Positions 21,303-36,443 of a stretch of DNA of 64,000 bases are shown piece after piece (within the stretch, counting starts at the first letter, position 1; the number at the start of each line of letters is the position of its first letter). Below the pieces are notes generated by a model. The model saw only the letters and a list, made by a program, of their open reading frames with translations. It was not told where the DNA came from and searched no databases. The stretch is from Pomacea canaliculata (taxonomy: Eukaryota; Mollusca; Gastropoda; Architaenioglossa; Ampullariidae). The position numbers and the translations under genes were made by a program. Location: positions 13,586,735 through 13,650,734 of the forward strand of contig NC_037593.1 of NCBI RefSeq assembly GCF_003073045.1. The letters are read 5' to 3'.

Positions 21303-24955
<3,653 letters not shown>

Positions 24956-27900
24956 ATCCATCAGTCCTGCGATGAAAAGGAAGAGAGCGAAATTGTATCG
25001 GACAGAAGCTGACATTTAATGAACGAGTTCCGGTGCTCGTTTACAGTTTCGAAGGACGTTTTCTTATACGATCCTAAAATTTTAGGAGGAACCGTTAGCT
25101 GTCATGTGTAAACCGTTATTTTACTACCACTGTCACGTGCTTGTCGTTAGAATTTTTATTAGCGCCTCTGAATCATCGCCGCCGTGTGACACAAAAATTA
25201 GTTAGTGAAGGTTAGTGTTTTTTGTGTCCAGTATTTTGTAGCACATTTTATTATCTTTTACAGTCAAAACTATCTTGTACCAATCACTACATCCACGACT
25301 TCCTTTCTCTATTCATCCCTGTCTTTATTCCCTCTGTCTGTTTAGTTCCAAGTCTCTCTCACTCTAGACTTCTCACTCCATGTTTACATCCCTATGTTCA
25401 TCTTGATATCAGCATTGACATACAGTCTAGTACTGAAACATCCTCTGATGCTTTCCTTTATGGCTTCACTCGTATGTGGATATAATCAGTTGCCGGCTAT
25501 CTTCTCTTGCTGTCAACCTCTTCGGTAAAATCCTGTGGTATGTATACATGTACTATTAATCCATCTTTCTTACTGCATCATCTTTTCATCAATTGTCTTC
25601 TTTTTCTGTTGCTTCATTTCTTCAGTGTTGTAGCAGTCTTTCTAGTCATTCAAATTTATATTAGTTCTAATAAATTTTTTTCTTATTATCTTTCTTCTTT
25701 TCTTTTGCGGATTTCCATGCACTCAGCTCATAACAAAATTTTATTTTGGGAACTAATTTACCAAATAAATCACAATTAAAATGTAGATACAAAGTTTTAA
25801 GTGTCTATACCTATACTGTGCATGTTATTTCAGTGTTTTTGATTGGTTGGTGTTATTCTTTGTTTTAGGTGAGAATCATTTCTACTTTCTAATAAACAAT
25901 ATTTCTAACTGTTTTAACTGTAGTTCTGTCCTGTGTCCAAATTCATTGAGCATGCTTAATTTTGCAATAATATTGAAAGTAGTATTTTCTTCACTTTGAT
26001 TCTCAGCATAAAGTCGCTGTTGCTTATTTAACTCAGAGAGAAAATATTTTCCACCTGTTTTTAAATTTCTTTTAATTCTTATTGTCTACTGAACAAGTCT
26101 AAATCAACAACCATCAGAGCCACCAGGCCATGGAGATCACTTTTATTATGTTTTCCATTCCCTTATCTTCTATTATCTACACTCTAAAGCTATGTTTCGT
26201 GAGCGTTAGTACTGATCGCCATGGTGACAGGCAGACACACCACATAATAAAAATTACAAGAAACAGCATCGAAGTCAAGAAACAACGACAACAATAGTTT
26301 GAATTCTACGAGGAAGATAAATAAGGACTAAAGGATGTTCAGTAATATTATAAAATATTAATATTATATATATATAAATCAGGGACTGTCGGTATAAACA
26401 GGACCTACCCCACCGATTCGCTTTTCTCGTGCTCAGTACCTTGCAGAGCGCTGGGTTACCACCCCACGTTCTATAGTTCCAGAACCCAGCAAAACTTGGG
26501 GTCCACAGCTAACACTAGGATAACTTAACATCTATTTCATGGCCAGGGCCCCAGAATATTTGCTGTGAAGGCCATCACGCACCACGAGCTGTTGTCACCG
26601 TTTCTGACGTCACCATGGTTAGAGACCAAAACAATGTTGGAGACAAAGAACAGTATTTCACACCAGCAAACTACACTTAGAACTAGCTCACATCGCTGGC
26701 CATGCCTCAGCTGTCACTGAGTTGCCTGTAAACTATTTTTTGTTTGTCTTTTCGAAGGGGTTTAGAAAATGGCGCATTGATTGGCCGGCAACTGAAAGCC
26801 CGTTGGACTGCCTCGGGTTAGTTGCGACCAGAAAGAAACTTTGAATGGCCATCAGAAACTAAATGTTTTCAGGATGGCGTTTGGTGTCAGTGATGAATGA
26901 AATAAAAACAGAGCATGTTTCACACAGGTCGTCTCAGGCAGCGGGTGAATAATAAAGATGCAGGATTCACCCAGCTAAGGGAATGTCATTCTACAAAGTG
27001 TTTTAGGTTTATATCTCACCTACTCAAAAGAAATCTTCAGCTGGAGTTTTGGACAGGATGTACGAAAATAGCGACAAAGCGATTTGTCGAAACGAAACTT
27101 GTTTCAAGCTCTTAACAAATTAGGGACGAGTAAAAATAAGCTATTACATTTTTTTCTATAATTTATTACCATTCAAGGAATAATTAGTGTGCTGGATTGC
27201 AAACGCGTTCAATTGCCCCTGTTTAACAGTTGAGTCCACTGGGAAAAGTAATCTGCGTCATACGGGTACCGAACCGGTTAGGGTCAGACTCCGGCACTCT
27301 AACTACTCTCCTACAAGTCTTCGACTCTCCACAACAGACCTTCTGGGAAAAGTCAGAATGAAAGACGAATGCTTTTAAGGTCAGATGGGAGGGTTGAGGA
27401 AAAGACTCTTAAATCCAGAAAGTAATTATTAGATTGTGAGTTCTTTGACAAGATTACCGTTCATTATAAACACTAAGAGAACAAGATGTCAGGCGTACAG
27501 TAATACAGTCAGTATTGTGTGACTCTCAGTTGTTTAAAAAATGTCAATTATTTAGTAGGCAGTTGAGCGATGACTAATTTTATGGCAGTTTCGGTATTTG
27601 GCTAAAGGGCACTAACATCAACACTAAGTACGATTTCTTGTTAATTCCTAGACAAAGCCTGGTGGTCTCGTTAGTGCCATCGCCTTCAGCAATGTTCTCT
27701 GTGAAATCATTTAATGACGACCACCTCGCACTGTTTCAGTAGACCTCGACGATCGAAGAGCCTGGAAAAAAAATTGAATGCAGCCAGCTTGTCATCGATC
27801 CGAGCAGCTACGAAACGAAACGAATTTCATATGAAAGATAATTGATTTTGAGTCTGTTCGGGTCGGTTGAGGTTAGAGAACTCGATACTCCTCATTCATT

Positions 27901-28017
27901 AACTGGCATGCACCATCAAACAGCACATTCCGTGGGGTGAGTCTGCCAAGTGAAGAGCGGAGCCAGATTTCTGCCAGTACCTGGAGAGACGAAATCATCG
28001 CCAGTCGCATCGATGAA
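24956..28017. other. Intergenic DNA between lectin-like genes A and B
   Basis: No exon is supported. It contains T-rich low-complexity sequence (25220-25780), AT-rich sequence near 26345-26375, and a probable minus-strand tRNA-derived SINE at 27187-27325. About 100 bp before gene B are presumably its 5' UTR. Confidence 0.6.
27187..27325 (-). mobile_element. tRNA-derived SINE remnant
   Basis: On the minus strand, gagtagttagagtgccgg followed by agtctgaccctaa and then ggttcggtacc reproduces the spacing of a tRNA A-box, anticodon arm and B-box of the kind found in tRNA-derived SINEs. The cloverleaf is degraded, which argues against a functional tRNA gene. The 3' body runs to about 27187. Confidence 0.5.
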
Positions 28018-28751
28018 ATGATCATGCAACGGTCCACTTTAATCCTCGGTTGTTTGTTATTCATCATGGGCGTATCACGACTGACAGGTCTGTTTCAGAA
28101 AAAATCCTTTTAAATATATTTTGTGTATTAAATTATATTTTTAACATAATTTTCAGATATTTTCAACTTTCTTGGTAATTTGACACCCATCATCTACCTT
28201 AGCTGTTAGTAGACGGTTTGTTTTTGTTTGACTTTAGAACCAGATGACTCGTGTAAATAAATTTTAACGTTGCAATAAAATGGGAAAATGTGATAAATCA
28301 TTACAGATTCAAAGTTCTTGCATGTATGTATGAATGTATGTACATGTATGTGCGTGTGTTTATATGTATTTACCCCTGACAGTTGACTGATTCACGCAGT
28401 CATAAAAATGTAAGAATTATAAAGTCTTATTCACTGTCTTTGACGTATTTTCAAATAATTACTAATTTTCACCTGTTTTGTTGTATTTGTTGATCAACAC
28501 TTTCAGCCAGCAGTGACGACTGCAAGATTCCGTCGTTTGACACCAGCCGTTGTTACCAGGTGTACACGGATCTTCTGTCCTGGGGCGATGCGGCCGCGGC
28601 CTGTAGAGGTAGTGGACAGCGCCTGGCTACTTTAGAAAATGGAAACTTGTTGAAGTTTGTCATCGACAACTTTTATCCTGAACTGAATCTACTTGGGTAT
28701 GAACCAGTCTAGTCTGTACACCTTTGAGTTATTCTAGCCATTGTCTATTCC

Positions 28752-28793
<42 letters not shown>

Positions 28794-30467
28794 GGGAGGA
28801 GGGAGGAGGGAGGAGGGAGGAGGGAAGAGGGAGGAGGGAGGAGGGGGGAGGGGGGAGGAGGAGGAGGAGGAAGCAGACGACGAGTTCAGGGACTTTACAT
28901 CAGGAGGTCGTCAGAGGTCATTGATACACGCAACTAGGAAATATAATCAGTTGACGATCAGCAATCAGTCGAGAAATTTGTACACTGGAGATAAGCTGTA
29001 GTAGCAGTGCGAGAAGAAGGGGTTATGTCGTTGTCTTAACCATGGATTATCCCCTCTTCCTCGTCTACAGATGGTGAGAGCGAGAAATAATGAATGAATG
29101 AAAGAAGGAGAGAACAAGAGGACGAAGTGTACGTTTATTAATATTCTTGTCTGTTTTTTTAATTTTTGTTGTTTTTGTTGTTAAGTAGTACGAAAGAATT
29201 TTTAACATGTGCCTCTGAATCAAGTTTTTCAGAATACAGCCTCACTTCAAGTGACTAAATCGTCACTTGTCTTGATTATTTTCTATAGTTACCTCTCGTA
29301 TGTGTGAAGTTTTAGAATTCAACTTCTAAGAATCTTCTGGATCGGACTCTCTCCGACAAGCGATGGACAGCAGTACACGTGGACAAGCGGTCAACGGCTG
29401 GATAGGAGTCTGTACACAAACATACTTTTCAGCTCCACCCTTACAAGCTCAGTCTACGGAAATCTGTGTGGAGCCTTCTACTGGCCCCTTGGAATATTCG
29501 CCACTAACTGCAGCTATCCAAGCTACAGGATCTGCGAAACTGTCAGATGTAAATGAAAATGTTGTTGGTTTATCAACTCAAACTCTTTCTGCCACCGCTT
29601 TTTTCTTTTTCCTCCCATCTTCCCGTTACCATGAAGGCATAGTAATAATGCGAGATGAAACTTTGCCCATGGGCAAATGAAGTTGCGAATTGTGTCACTT
29701 TTCCTTGAGTTTCCTTTATCCTTATCATGTCCTTATCCTTATCCTTTTATTTTTTTTACAACCTTTTTCCCATCCACTATTCACTAACTTTCTACCTTCT
29801 TCTAATGTTGTCGTCATCTAGAAAAAAGTCTATTTCTTTCTTTCATCTTATTACCTCTTTTGTTGGTCTAAATAAGGTCAAACACAGTTTAAAAAAAAAA
29901 ACCCCAAAACAACTGTTTGCATTGACTAACGATTATGTCACTCATGCAAGATAACGCTGTCTAGAAGTCACAAACACATCAGTTATCAGCTACTATGTAA
30001 AAGCAGGTCTGTGTAAAAGTTTCTTTTCATTCAATAAATTCAACCTCCTAAAAATTGTATTATCGCCATTGCACGTGAATGACAGAACAGGACCTCGGAC
30101 GAAAATTGCAGATATTTGAGTCTTTTTCGTGATTCCAGATAAATTAAACATTTAAAAAAACTTTGGCTTTTCGCGGAATATAAGGTTGTGTTGTAGCCTT
30201 AAGTAGCAAGCACTTCTTTATTTTCTGTTCGCAGCATTGAGTTTTCACGCGAGATCCGTTGGTTACGTGGTGAGTGACGTCAGCAGTGGTCAACAGGTAG
30301 CTTCTGACGTCGTCGTTTCCGTCATCGACTGCGTGCGCCGATGCAAGGGCGATGAGACCTGCCTAGCGATAAGTCACGATGGAGTCACGTGCCAGCTGCA
30401 TGTCCAGCAGGCGGGTCACAACATCACCGTCACGCGCAATGTGGTTGTGTACACACGGATAAACTAA
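28018..30467 (+). CDS. Secreted C-type-lectin-like / PAN-like protein B, 4 exons, 236 aa
   Basis: Exons: 28018-28087, 28507-28696, 29331-29548, 30235-30467, phases 1-2-1. Signal peptide with STLILGCLLFIMGV. The CTLD carries DDCKIPSFDTSRCYQVY, AACRGSGQRLATLE, FWIGLSPTSDGQ, YTWTSGQ, NLCGAFYW, TNCSYPS and YRICETVR, keeping six cysteines. Exon 2 is 6 codons longer at its 3' end than in genes C to E, giving NFYPELNLLG before the splice. The C-terminal module has C-x3-C-x5-C-x9-C with ISHDGVTCQLH. An AATAAA lies at 30817-30822, about 350 nt past the stop. A second in-frame ATG (28024) would shorten the signal peptide by two residues and is equally possible. Confidence 0.87.
28751..28793 (+). repeat. 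(GAT)n microsatellite
   Basis: About 14 trinucleotide units in intron 2 of gene B, running directly into a purine-only G-rich tract. Open frames through it are artefacts of the repeat. Confidence 0.95.
28792..28872 (+). repeat. Polypurine (GGGAGGA)n tract
   Basis: About 80 bases of pure G and A built on a 7-base GGGAGGA unit. The regularly spaced GGG runs fit a G-quadruplex pattern and the strand asymmetry fits triplex-forming DNA. It lies in intron 2 of gene B, about 100 bp after exon 2. Confidence 0.9.
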
Positions 30468-32989
30468 ATGTGAAAAATAACTAATTAGTTATCACAGCAA
30501 CTTCAGCTAATGCAACAACTCATTAATTAATCAACAAATCATTCTGTCCAAATGAGGAGATTAGGTGTGATTGGACCGGACCGATCAGGCATAAATTTGG
30601 TTTTTGTGATTAATTAACAGTTTATGGCTCGTCTATGACGCTACGAAGACAGTTTGCTTTAAAGATAACTATTAAATCACGATTACTAATATTCTATACA
30701 TCTAATAACTCAGAAACTGTGATCACCGTCTAATAATTTTAATAACATTTTATTGTCATTTTAGATATTTTTAACTTTCATAATAATATTGTCAGTGATA
30801 AGATATTTTGCGGATAAATAAAAAATTGAAACACTGTTTTATCGATATTTATGCGAACTGTGTATGCGATTTATTTGTATTCTTGCTTCTGTTTGGTTCT
30901 TTACTTTTTTTGTATAATTGGCTGTACCTGCGGCAAACGAGAAATGAAGTTTCTGTCTGACAACTTTTGTGGTGTGAAAAGATGTTAAACTTAGTGTATG
31001 TAGCTATCTCTAAAGTCCAACCGTCCAAGCTTTTTGTGGTCCAAATACTCCCAGCATCCATCCATCCTCCTCCCTTCTTCATCTTGAAACAAATATACAT
31101 CACACGAAGCTCCTTAAAAAACGACATTCAAATATAAGCACGTGATTATTCGAAAAACAAATGTAGCAGCCACCACAAAGCTATACACAGCAGCATATGT
31201 AACAGCTTCCTTGAATACAACTAGCGATAAGAACGATTCGTGGTCGACATTAGCTGTGAACAAAGAAAGAATAATTTCTGATTCTGCCATCCGATCGACG
31301 AGTTGTCTTGGTGCAGCTCCTTAACCAGTGAACCTTCTCCGGACTTCCAACTCTCTTACCGCTAACTCCAACTGTCTTCACTCTCCATCTCTGTGACTTC
31401 AGCTGATAAATGTCTCCATTGTTCATCTTCGCAAAAAATGAAGATAAAGGTTCTCCACTTTCCTTCACTTTCATTTGTAATATCGTCTCGTCAAAGTCTG
31501 TTTGTAATTCGTCGTACGTATGCGGGGTAAGTATGCGTAGGACATATTACAGTCTTGTTGAAATTTAGTATAATTTGTTTTGTTTTCTTTCTTATTAGAT
31601 GTCTAGATAGAATATAATTTGGTGAAATTTATTGTTTACTTTTTTGTTGTTGTTCTTCTTCTAATTATTATTATTTCTTTTTGTAAGGATTATAATAAGT
31701 AGCCGTTTACACAGTTAATAAAATATCTGCAATATAGCACGCTGCAAATTAAAGGGAGCTCACTATGAAAAGTTCGAGTCTTATGACACTTATATAGTTA
31801 GTTCCCTTGTAATGCTGAGAGAATGGATGTAAAAATAACAAAAAGTGGCAAAATGGTTCTAAGCTTCGATCTTGATTTCGTAAGCAAAATGCGGCTTAGA
31901 GAAAGCACACAGAAAACACATGGTAACTGCATGGTAAGACAGCAATCGAATGGCGAAACTCCACCCGTCTTCCCGCACCCTTTGCTGTTATTAACACTGG
32001 GTTACCCTGGAAACAGACTATTGTCCCTTTGATCAGCCAGCTCTTCATTAGCCTGACAAAGTACAGCAAGCTGTTCTTGCACACAAACACAAAACAATTG
32101 ATATCAACTTAAAAATGTAATCTTTTGTATTGTCTCATTCTGCTGAAAAACAACCCGTTGTGGTTTTTTTTAAAAATGTGATCCAGAACACTTAGAATAA
32201 AGTCAATGGCTTAAAGCACGAAGGTTATTAGACTTACCTCATGTTAAAACAAAAATCTCTTGTTGACATGCCAGGTTTTTTTATCTTTCCACTGGAGATT
32301 ACTGGACGAGTGTCTGCTGGAAACAGAATATTTGTTTGCAGCAACAATAGAAACATGGTTTACTTCGTGATTATTTCTTACATCGCTTTTTCATTTGTTC
32401 GGTGAACTTGTTTCACTTGTGGGGCTAGTCACTTCTGGTTATTATTTAACTGATTTCATTTTTTTTTACTAATCCTTCTTCAAATCAATTTGCACGACCA
32501 AAATAAACATTTATTCTGCTCAAAACAAGGAAACATGTCTTTAAATGCTAAGTCAGACAAAAGCATGTTTGTCAAAATGTCAAAAACGTGTGTGAAAAAA
32601 ATTTAGACGCCTGCAGTAAGATGTCTGTGAAAGGATAGAAACCTAAATATCTAAGACCCTGTTAGATTTAATAAAGCCAGAAGCAAATAAGATTAGGTTT
32701 AACGAATAGTGTTTCTTTTTGAACTTTTCGAACCCTTCAGTAATATCGTAGTCTTGTTTTAAAATGTACAGGCATGTGCACAAAATGCAAGTAAAATGTC
32801 GAGAGAGATAAGCATATTTATACTCTTTATGCGATTGTTTTCTCAGAGGATCGATGTATATTAACTGCTAAACGTGTATGGTAACCGAGATACACAACTG
32901 ACCTAGATGCAAAAGCCTACATCCATCTGAACTATCTGTACTCAAGACAAAGATATTCTCAACATGTTAATCACTTTTTCCTCTCATAC

Positions 32990-33165
32990 CAGATGCTGTC
33001 GTAGATACATCTCAGCAGCCTTCCAGTTTCCGCTGAAGCTGACCTTTGCTCTGTAGCTTTACGAGCCTGTGAGGTACCGTCCCAAGTTTTCAAATAATCA
33101 GCATGAAGAGTATAGCATCTTCGTTTGATTATCAACTTTCACTAATTAGAACACATTTTCTGTAG
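32990..33165 (-). pseudogene. Decayed CTLD exon 2 of a sixth lectin-like gene
   Basis: The minus-strand translation KRRCYTLHADYLKTWDGTSQ, then ARKATEQRSASAETGRLL and YDSI, aligns over about 45 residues with exon 2 of gene C (KRRCYQLYSDYMMSWDGAST, ACRSSGQRLASAEDGKLL, NDNI). A donor-like gtatga follows at 32989. The cysteine after the DGAST position is replaced by Arg, and the segment before KRRC is out of frame with stops. No convincing exon 3, PAN exon or signal exon was found nearby. This looks like a pseudogene remnant rather than a working exon. Confidence 0.72.
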
Positions 33166-33802
33166 GAAGTATGTTCACACACACATCGGGTTAATGAAAC
33201 CATGATGACTTGTAAACATTCAGGTGTAGTGCTTTTACTTCTTAATACTAAAGAATCAACAAATGTTAGTTTACAAATAGCTTTACAAAATCTCCAGTAT
33301 TAGGAGAAATAAAACTTATAAGATTACTAGATTTTACTAGTGGTTGTCATGACGATTTTATGCCCTCTGACCTCTGAGGTAACATAGTCGTCTAGGTACC
33401 AGGATTGTTCGAATATAACTAGCAACCTTGCTTGTGGCATATTTTTAACATTAACCAATATAAAATTGCTTAACAATTGAATAATACTATAGGTTGGCGT
33501 AGAAATGGCGACTACATCAAAATAACATCAAGAGGGAAAAGTTTCATCAGCAGATGTACTAGAGAGTTTCTTTTTCGTAAAAAAGAAGAAACATTCTCAT
33601 TATGTCAAAGAAAACTCGTGCAAGCGTGTGTCGATATGACAAGCATAGTGACTAGAGCGAAAAATACATGAAGTTGCATCAATGCAGACAGGAACGAGAC
33701 GGTAAGTAGATATTAAAAAACTGTGCTTGTCGTTTGTCGAATGAGGAGTCTTACAGATTCTAAGTCATAAAAATAGTAATTACAAAAATTAGTCATTTTG
33801 GA

Positions 33803-33825
33803 CACACACACACACACACACACAG
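33803..33825 (+). repeat. (CA)n microsatellite
   Basis: About 11 CA units immediately upstream of the E-box minisatellite. Confidence 0.9.
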
Positions 33826-33846
33826 CGAATAAAAAAAAGCAATGCC

Positions 33847-34030
33847 GCCACGTGATATACAATGTTACAGCCACGTGATATACAATGTTATGGCCACGTG
33901 ATATACAATGTTATAGCCACGTGATATACAATGTTACAGCCACGTGATATACAATGTTATAGCCACGTGATATACAATGTTACAGCCACGTGATATACAA
34001 TGTTATAGCCACTTGCTATACAATGCTACA
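33847..34030 (+). repeat. 23-bp minisatellite carrying E-boxes, 8 copies
   Basis: Eight contiguous 23-bp units begin gccacgtgatatacaatgtt and differ at the last two or three bases (aca, ata or atg), with units 3 to 7 alternating regularly. Units 1 to 7 each contain the palindrome CACGTG; unit 8 has CACTTG and two other changes. The array is intergenic, 740 bp beyond the 3' end of gene C. Confidence 0.95.
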
Positions 34031-34174
34031 GAAAGGAAGCTGCATACTATTGGAACAGCTTTGACATTCACATACTTTAGAAAAATCTGTTGTTTTCTCG
34101 TTTGTAAATTGTAAACTGATTAATCTGATTCCCGCGAATGGCTGTTGCATCCTACCTACCTAAGTGGACTGATG

Positions 34175-34290
34175 ACTGATGTCTCTTGCGAAGCTCTCCT
34201 CTGTTAGTCTCGGAGAGCTTAAACCACGAATGTGACTAAACCGGAAGCTTTGTGCCCACCAGCCTCGTTCTAGTAGTTAACTGAAAAAAA
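34175..34290 (-). repeat. Dispersed repeat, copy 1
   Basis: Read on the minus strand it matches 47228-47392: ttttttcagttaactacta, acgagg, caaagcttccggtttagtca, cgagactaacag and cttcgcaagag in the same order. It carries a single copy of the segment that is doubled at 47 kb. No coding potential or terminal inverted repeat is visible. Confidence 0.75.
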
Positions 34291-34767
34291 TATTGTCTGT
34301 AGGCAGTCCGTTAATACAAGTTCGTGGTCGGACAGAAATCCTATTCAGTGGCCTAACATTTGCAGCACTGGTTTCAGAATACATTTTTACATTGTGGGCT
34401 ATTTTGCAGGGATGTGGTCTTAGTTCATGGCAGAGTGTGAAATCCTTTGTACACTTAGAATTAAACAGAGTCACTTTTGTTTCACGTGCGTCGTGAATTT
34501 ACTGTTTTGTTATTCCTTCTGTCGATCAATAAGCACGGGTTTCTTTTCACCTGATCGTCTTTGGGCGTAAAACTCCAAAACACACACACAAAAAATACAA
34601 CAAGAAAACAACAACAGCAACAAAAAAAAAAAAAACAAAACAAAAAAACACACACACACAAAAACAACAAACAACCCCGGATGCTTACAAAGAAAGGATG
34701 CCACATCGTTTGTCGATTCCCACAAAGCTCATATGTAATGTCTCGAATTTGACTTCGGTTTGTAAGT

Positions 34768-36443
34768 TTACGGTAAGTAAGCCAGCAGTGTGTACACCGC
34801 TGGATTGGATGTCACGATGATGTTGTGACCAGTCTGCAGTAAATGCAGCTGGCACGTGACTCCATCGTGACTGACTGCTTGGCACGTGGGCTCGCCATTG
34901 CACTTGCGGGCACAGTCCAAGATGGACGGGACATTGTAAGACACTGGTTGCCCCGCGCTGACATCTTTAACCACGTCACCAACATTCCTGACTTCGTATA
35001 TCTTTCCTGAGGAGGGAACAGATGTTAGTTTTGAGCACTGAAACGTTTTCATGTGAACACAATTTATTTACAAGTCATTCTCTCAACTGGTAACTACATT
35101 CATGTTTTCTTTAATGTCTACAAACAACGCAAAAGACTGAAAATAAATCCTAAATTAAAAAATGTGGCGAGAGATAGCATTTGTTTATATTATAACAAGT
35201 TTGTTATTGATATATTTTTTAAAAAAAATTGATAAATCAATTTATATAGTAAATAGATGTTCTCATCAGTAAATTCATTCCCATGATGATGGCGACAACG
35301 ACGACGACGACGACGACGATGATGATTATTATTATTTGGTAAAAATAATGACCTTTTACTGTTTCGCAGATCCTGTGGCAAGTTGTACCGCAGTCTTCAT
35401 TTGTCAGTGCCTTGGTGGGAGTATTCCAGGTAATAGAACACAGCTTTCCGTCGTCGAGACCTGCTCGACTGATGTTGAGAACCACATCAGGATACAGACC
35501 TGCGATGAGTTCCTGACCGCTGGTCCATCGGTTCACCTGGCCATCGGCTGCTCTTCTTAGACCTATCCAGACGCGGTAATACCTGTTTAACGAGCAACAC
35601 ACAAAAGACAAAATAAATATGGTTAATGTTGACAAATACAGTCGAGAGACACAGCTTGATCCTTATACACCTTTAGAAAAAGATAATACCACCTGTGGAT
35701 TGAACTCGTCACTCATCACCTAGTTAACAAAATAAACAAGATTAAACGTCCAGTCATTCCGGTTTATTTCTCAGCAAGATACTCGTGTTGTTGTCTCTTA
35801 CCCGATGTTGTCGTTGATAAACTTCAGAAGCTTTCCGTCTTCTGCCGACGCCAGCCTTTGTCCACTGGACCTACAGGCCGTTGAGGCCCCGTCCCAAGAC
35901 ATCATGTAGTCGCTGTAGAGCTGATAGCATCGTCGCTTGTCAAATGGCGGAGTCACACAGTTGTAGCCTGCATACAATACACATTGCAGCATGCGACTGT
36001 TTGATATGTTTATTAATAATTTTGATATGTTTTATTCTTGCTATCTTTACCGCGGCAATAGCACCTCTTGAAGTTTTACTTCAGGGAGATAAACTATTTC
36101 AAATATGACAAAATCATATCGCATATAGGTCATTCAATATTTTATTAGGTCGGAACATGTAAGCATAATTGTTCATAAACAGTTAAACACTGTTAACGAT
36201 ACACGATATCTACTTTCGAGTGAAACTCTTACAGAATGCGTTTAAAGACATCTTAAAAAGTATTTCTGTAGTAAAGATTTGCATATTAAATCAAAGCTAT
36301 GGTTAGAAAAACACAGGATGTTTATAAACATAATAGTATGATTTAAAATGAGATCAAGATAAGTGTGAATACAAACCTGCAATTTCTCGCAGACAAACTA
36401 TCAAACAGAGAATGCACACAGAAAACAGAGAGACTGGCTGCAT
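34768..36443 (-). CDS. Secreted C-type-lectin-like / PAN-like protein C, 4 exons, 233 aa
   Basis: Exons (minus): 36377-36443, 35802-35967, 35353-35582, 34768-35006, phases 1-2-1. Signal peptide with SLFSVCILCLIVCL. CTLD: YNCVTPPFDKRRCYQLY, STACRSSGQRLAS, VWIGLRRAADGQ, RWTSGQ, ISRAGLDDGKLCS, EDCGTTC and HRICETVK. It has one more cysteine (GTTC) than its relatives, so a free or intermolecular cysteine is possible. The C-terminal module shows DCARKCNGEPTC and AVSHDGVTCQLH. Exon 3 is closest to gene E (shared RAADGQ and the SRAGLD-x-GKLCS block). It is the only intact member on the minus strand. Confidence 0.88.
35285..35335 (-). repeat. (ACG/ATG)n trinucleotide repeat
   Basis: An imperfect run of ACG, ATG and ATT triplets lies in intron 3 of gene C, starting about 20 bp after the exon 3 donor. 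Confidence 0.9.

Larger units (their letters stand above)
30468..34767. other. Intergenic DNA between genes B and C
   Basis: Apart from the CTLD relic (32990-33165), a CA run (33803-33825), the E-box minisatellite (33847-34030) and one copy of a dispersed repeat (34175-34290), nothing is supported. An A-rich, CA-bearing stretch lies at 34575-34672. Confidence 0.6.

Noticed and set aside
27240-27320. Functional tRNA gene on the minus strand
   Set aside because: A- and B-box-like sequences exist, but the acceptor stem does not pair and the arms are degraded, so a SINE remnant fits better.
30849-31127. Minus-strand frame as a decayed CTLD exon 3 belonging to the relic gene
   Set aside because: Only scattered residues (W-T-x, Y-T-x-F-N) match, with no cysteine or RICE pattern. 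Similarity is no better than chance by eye.
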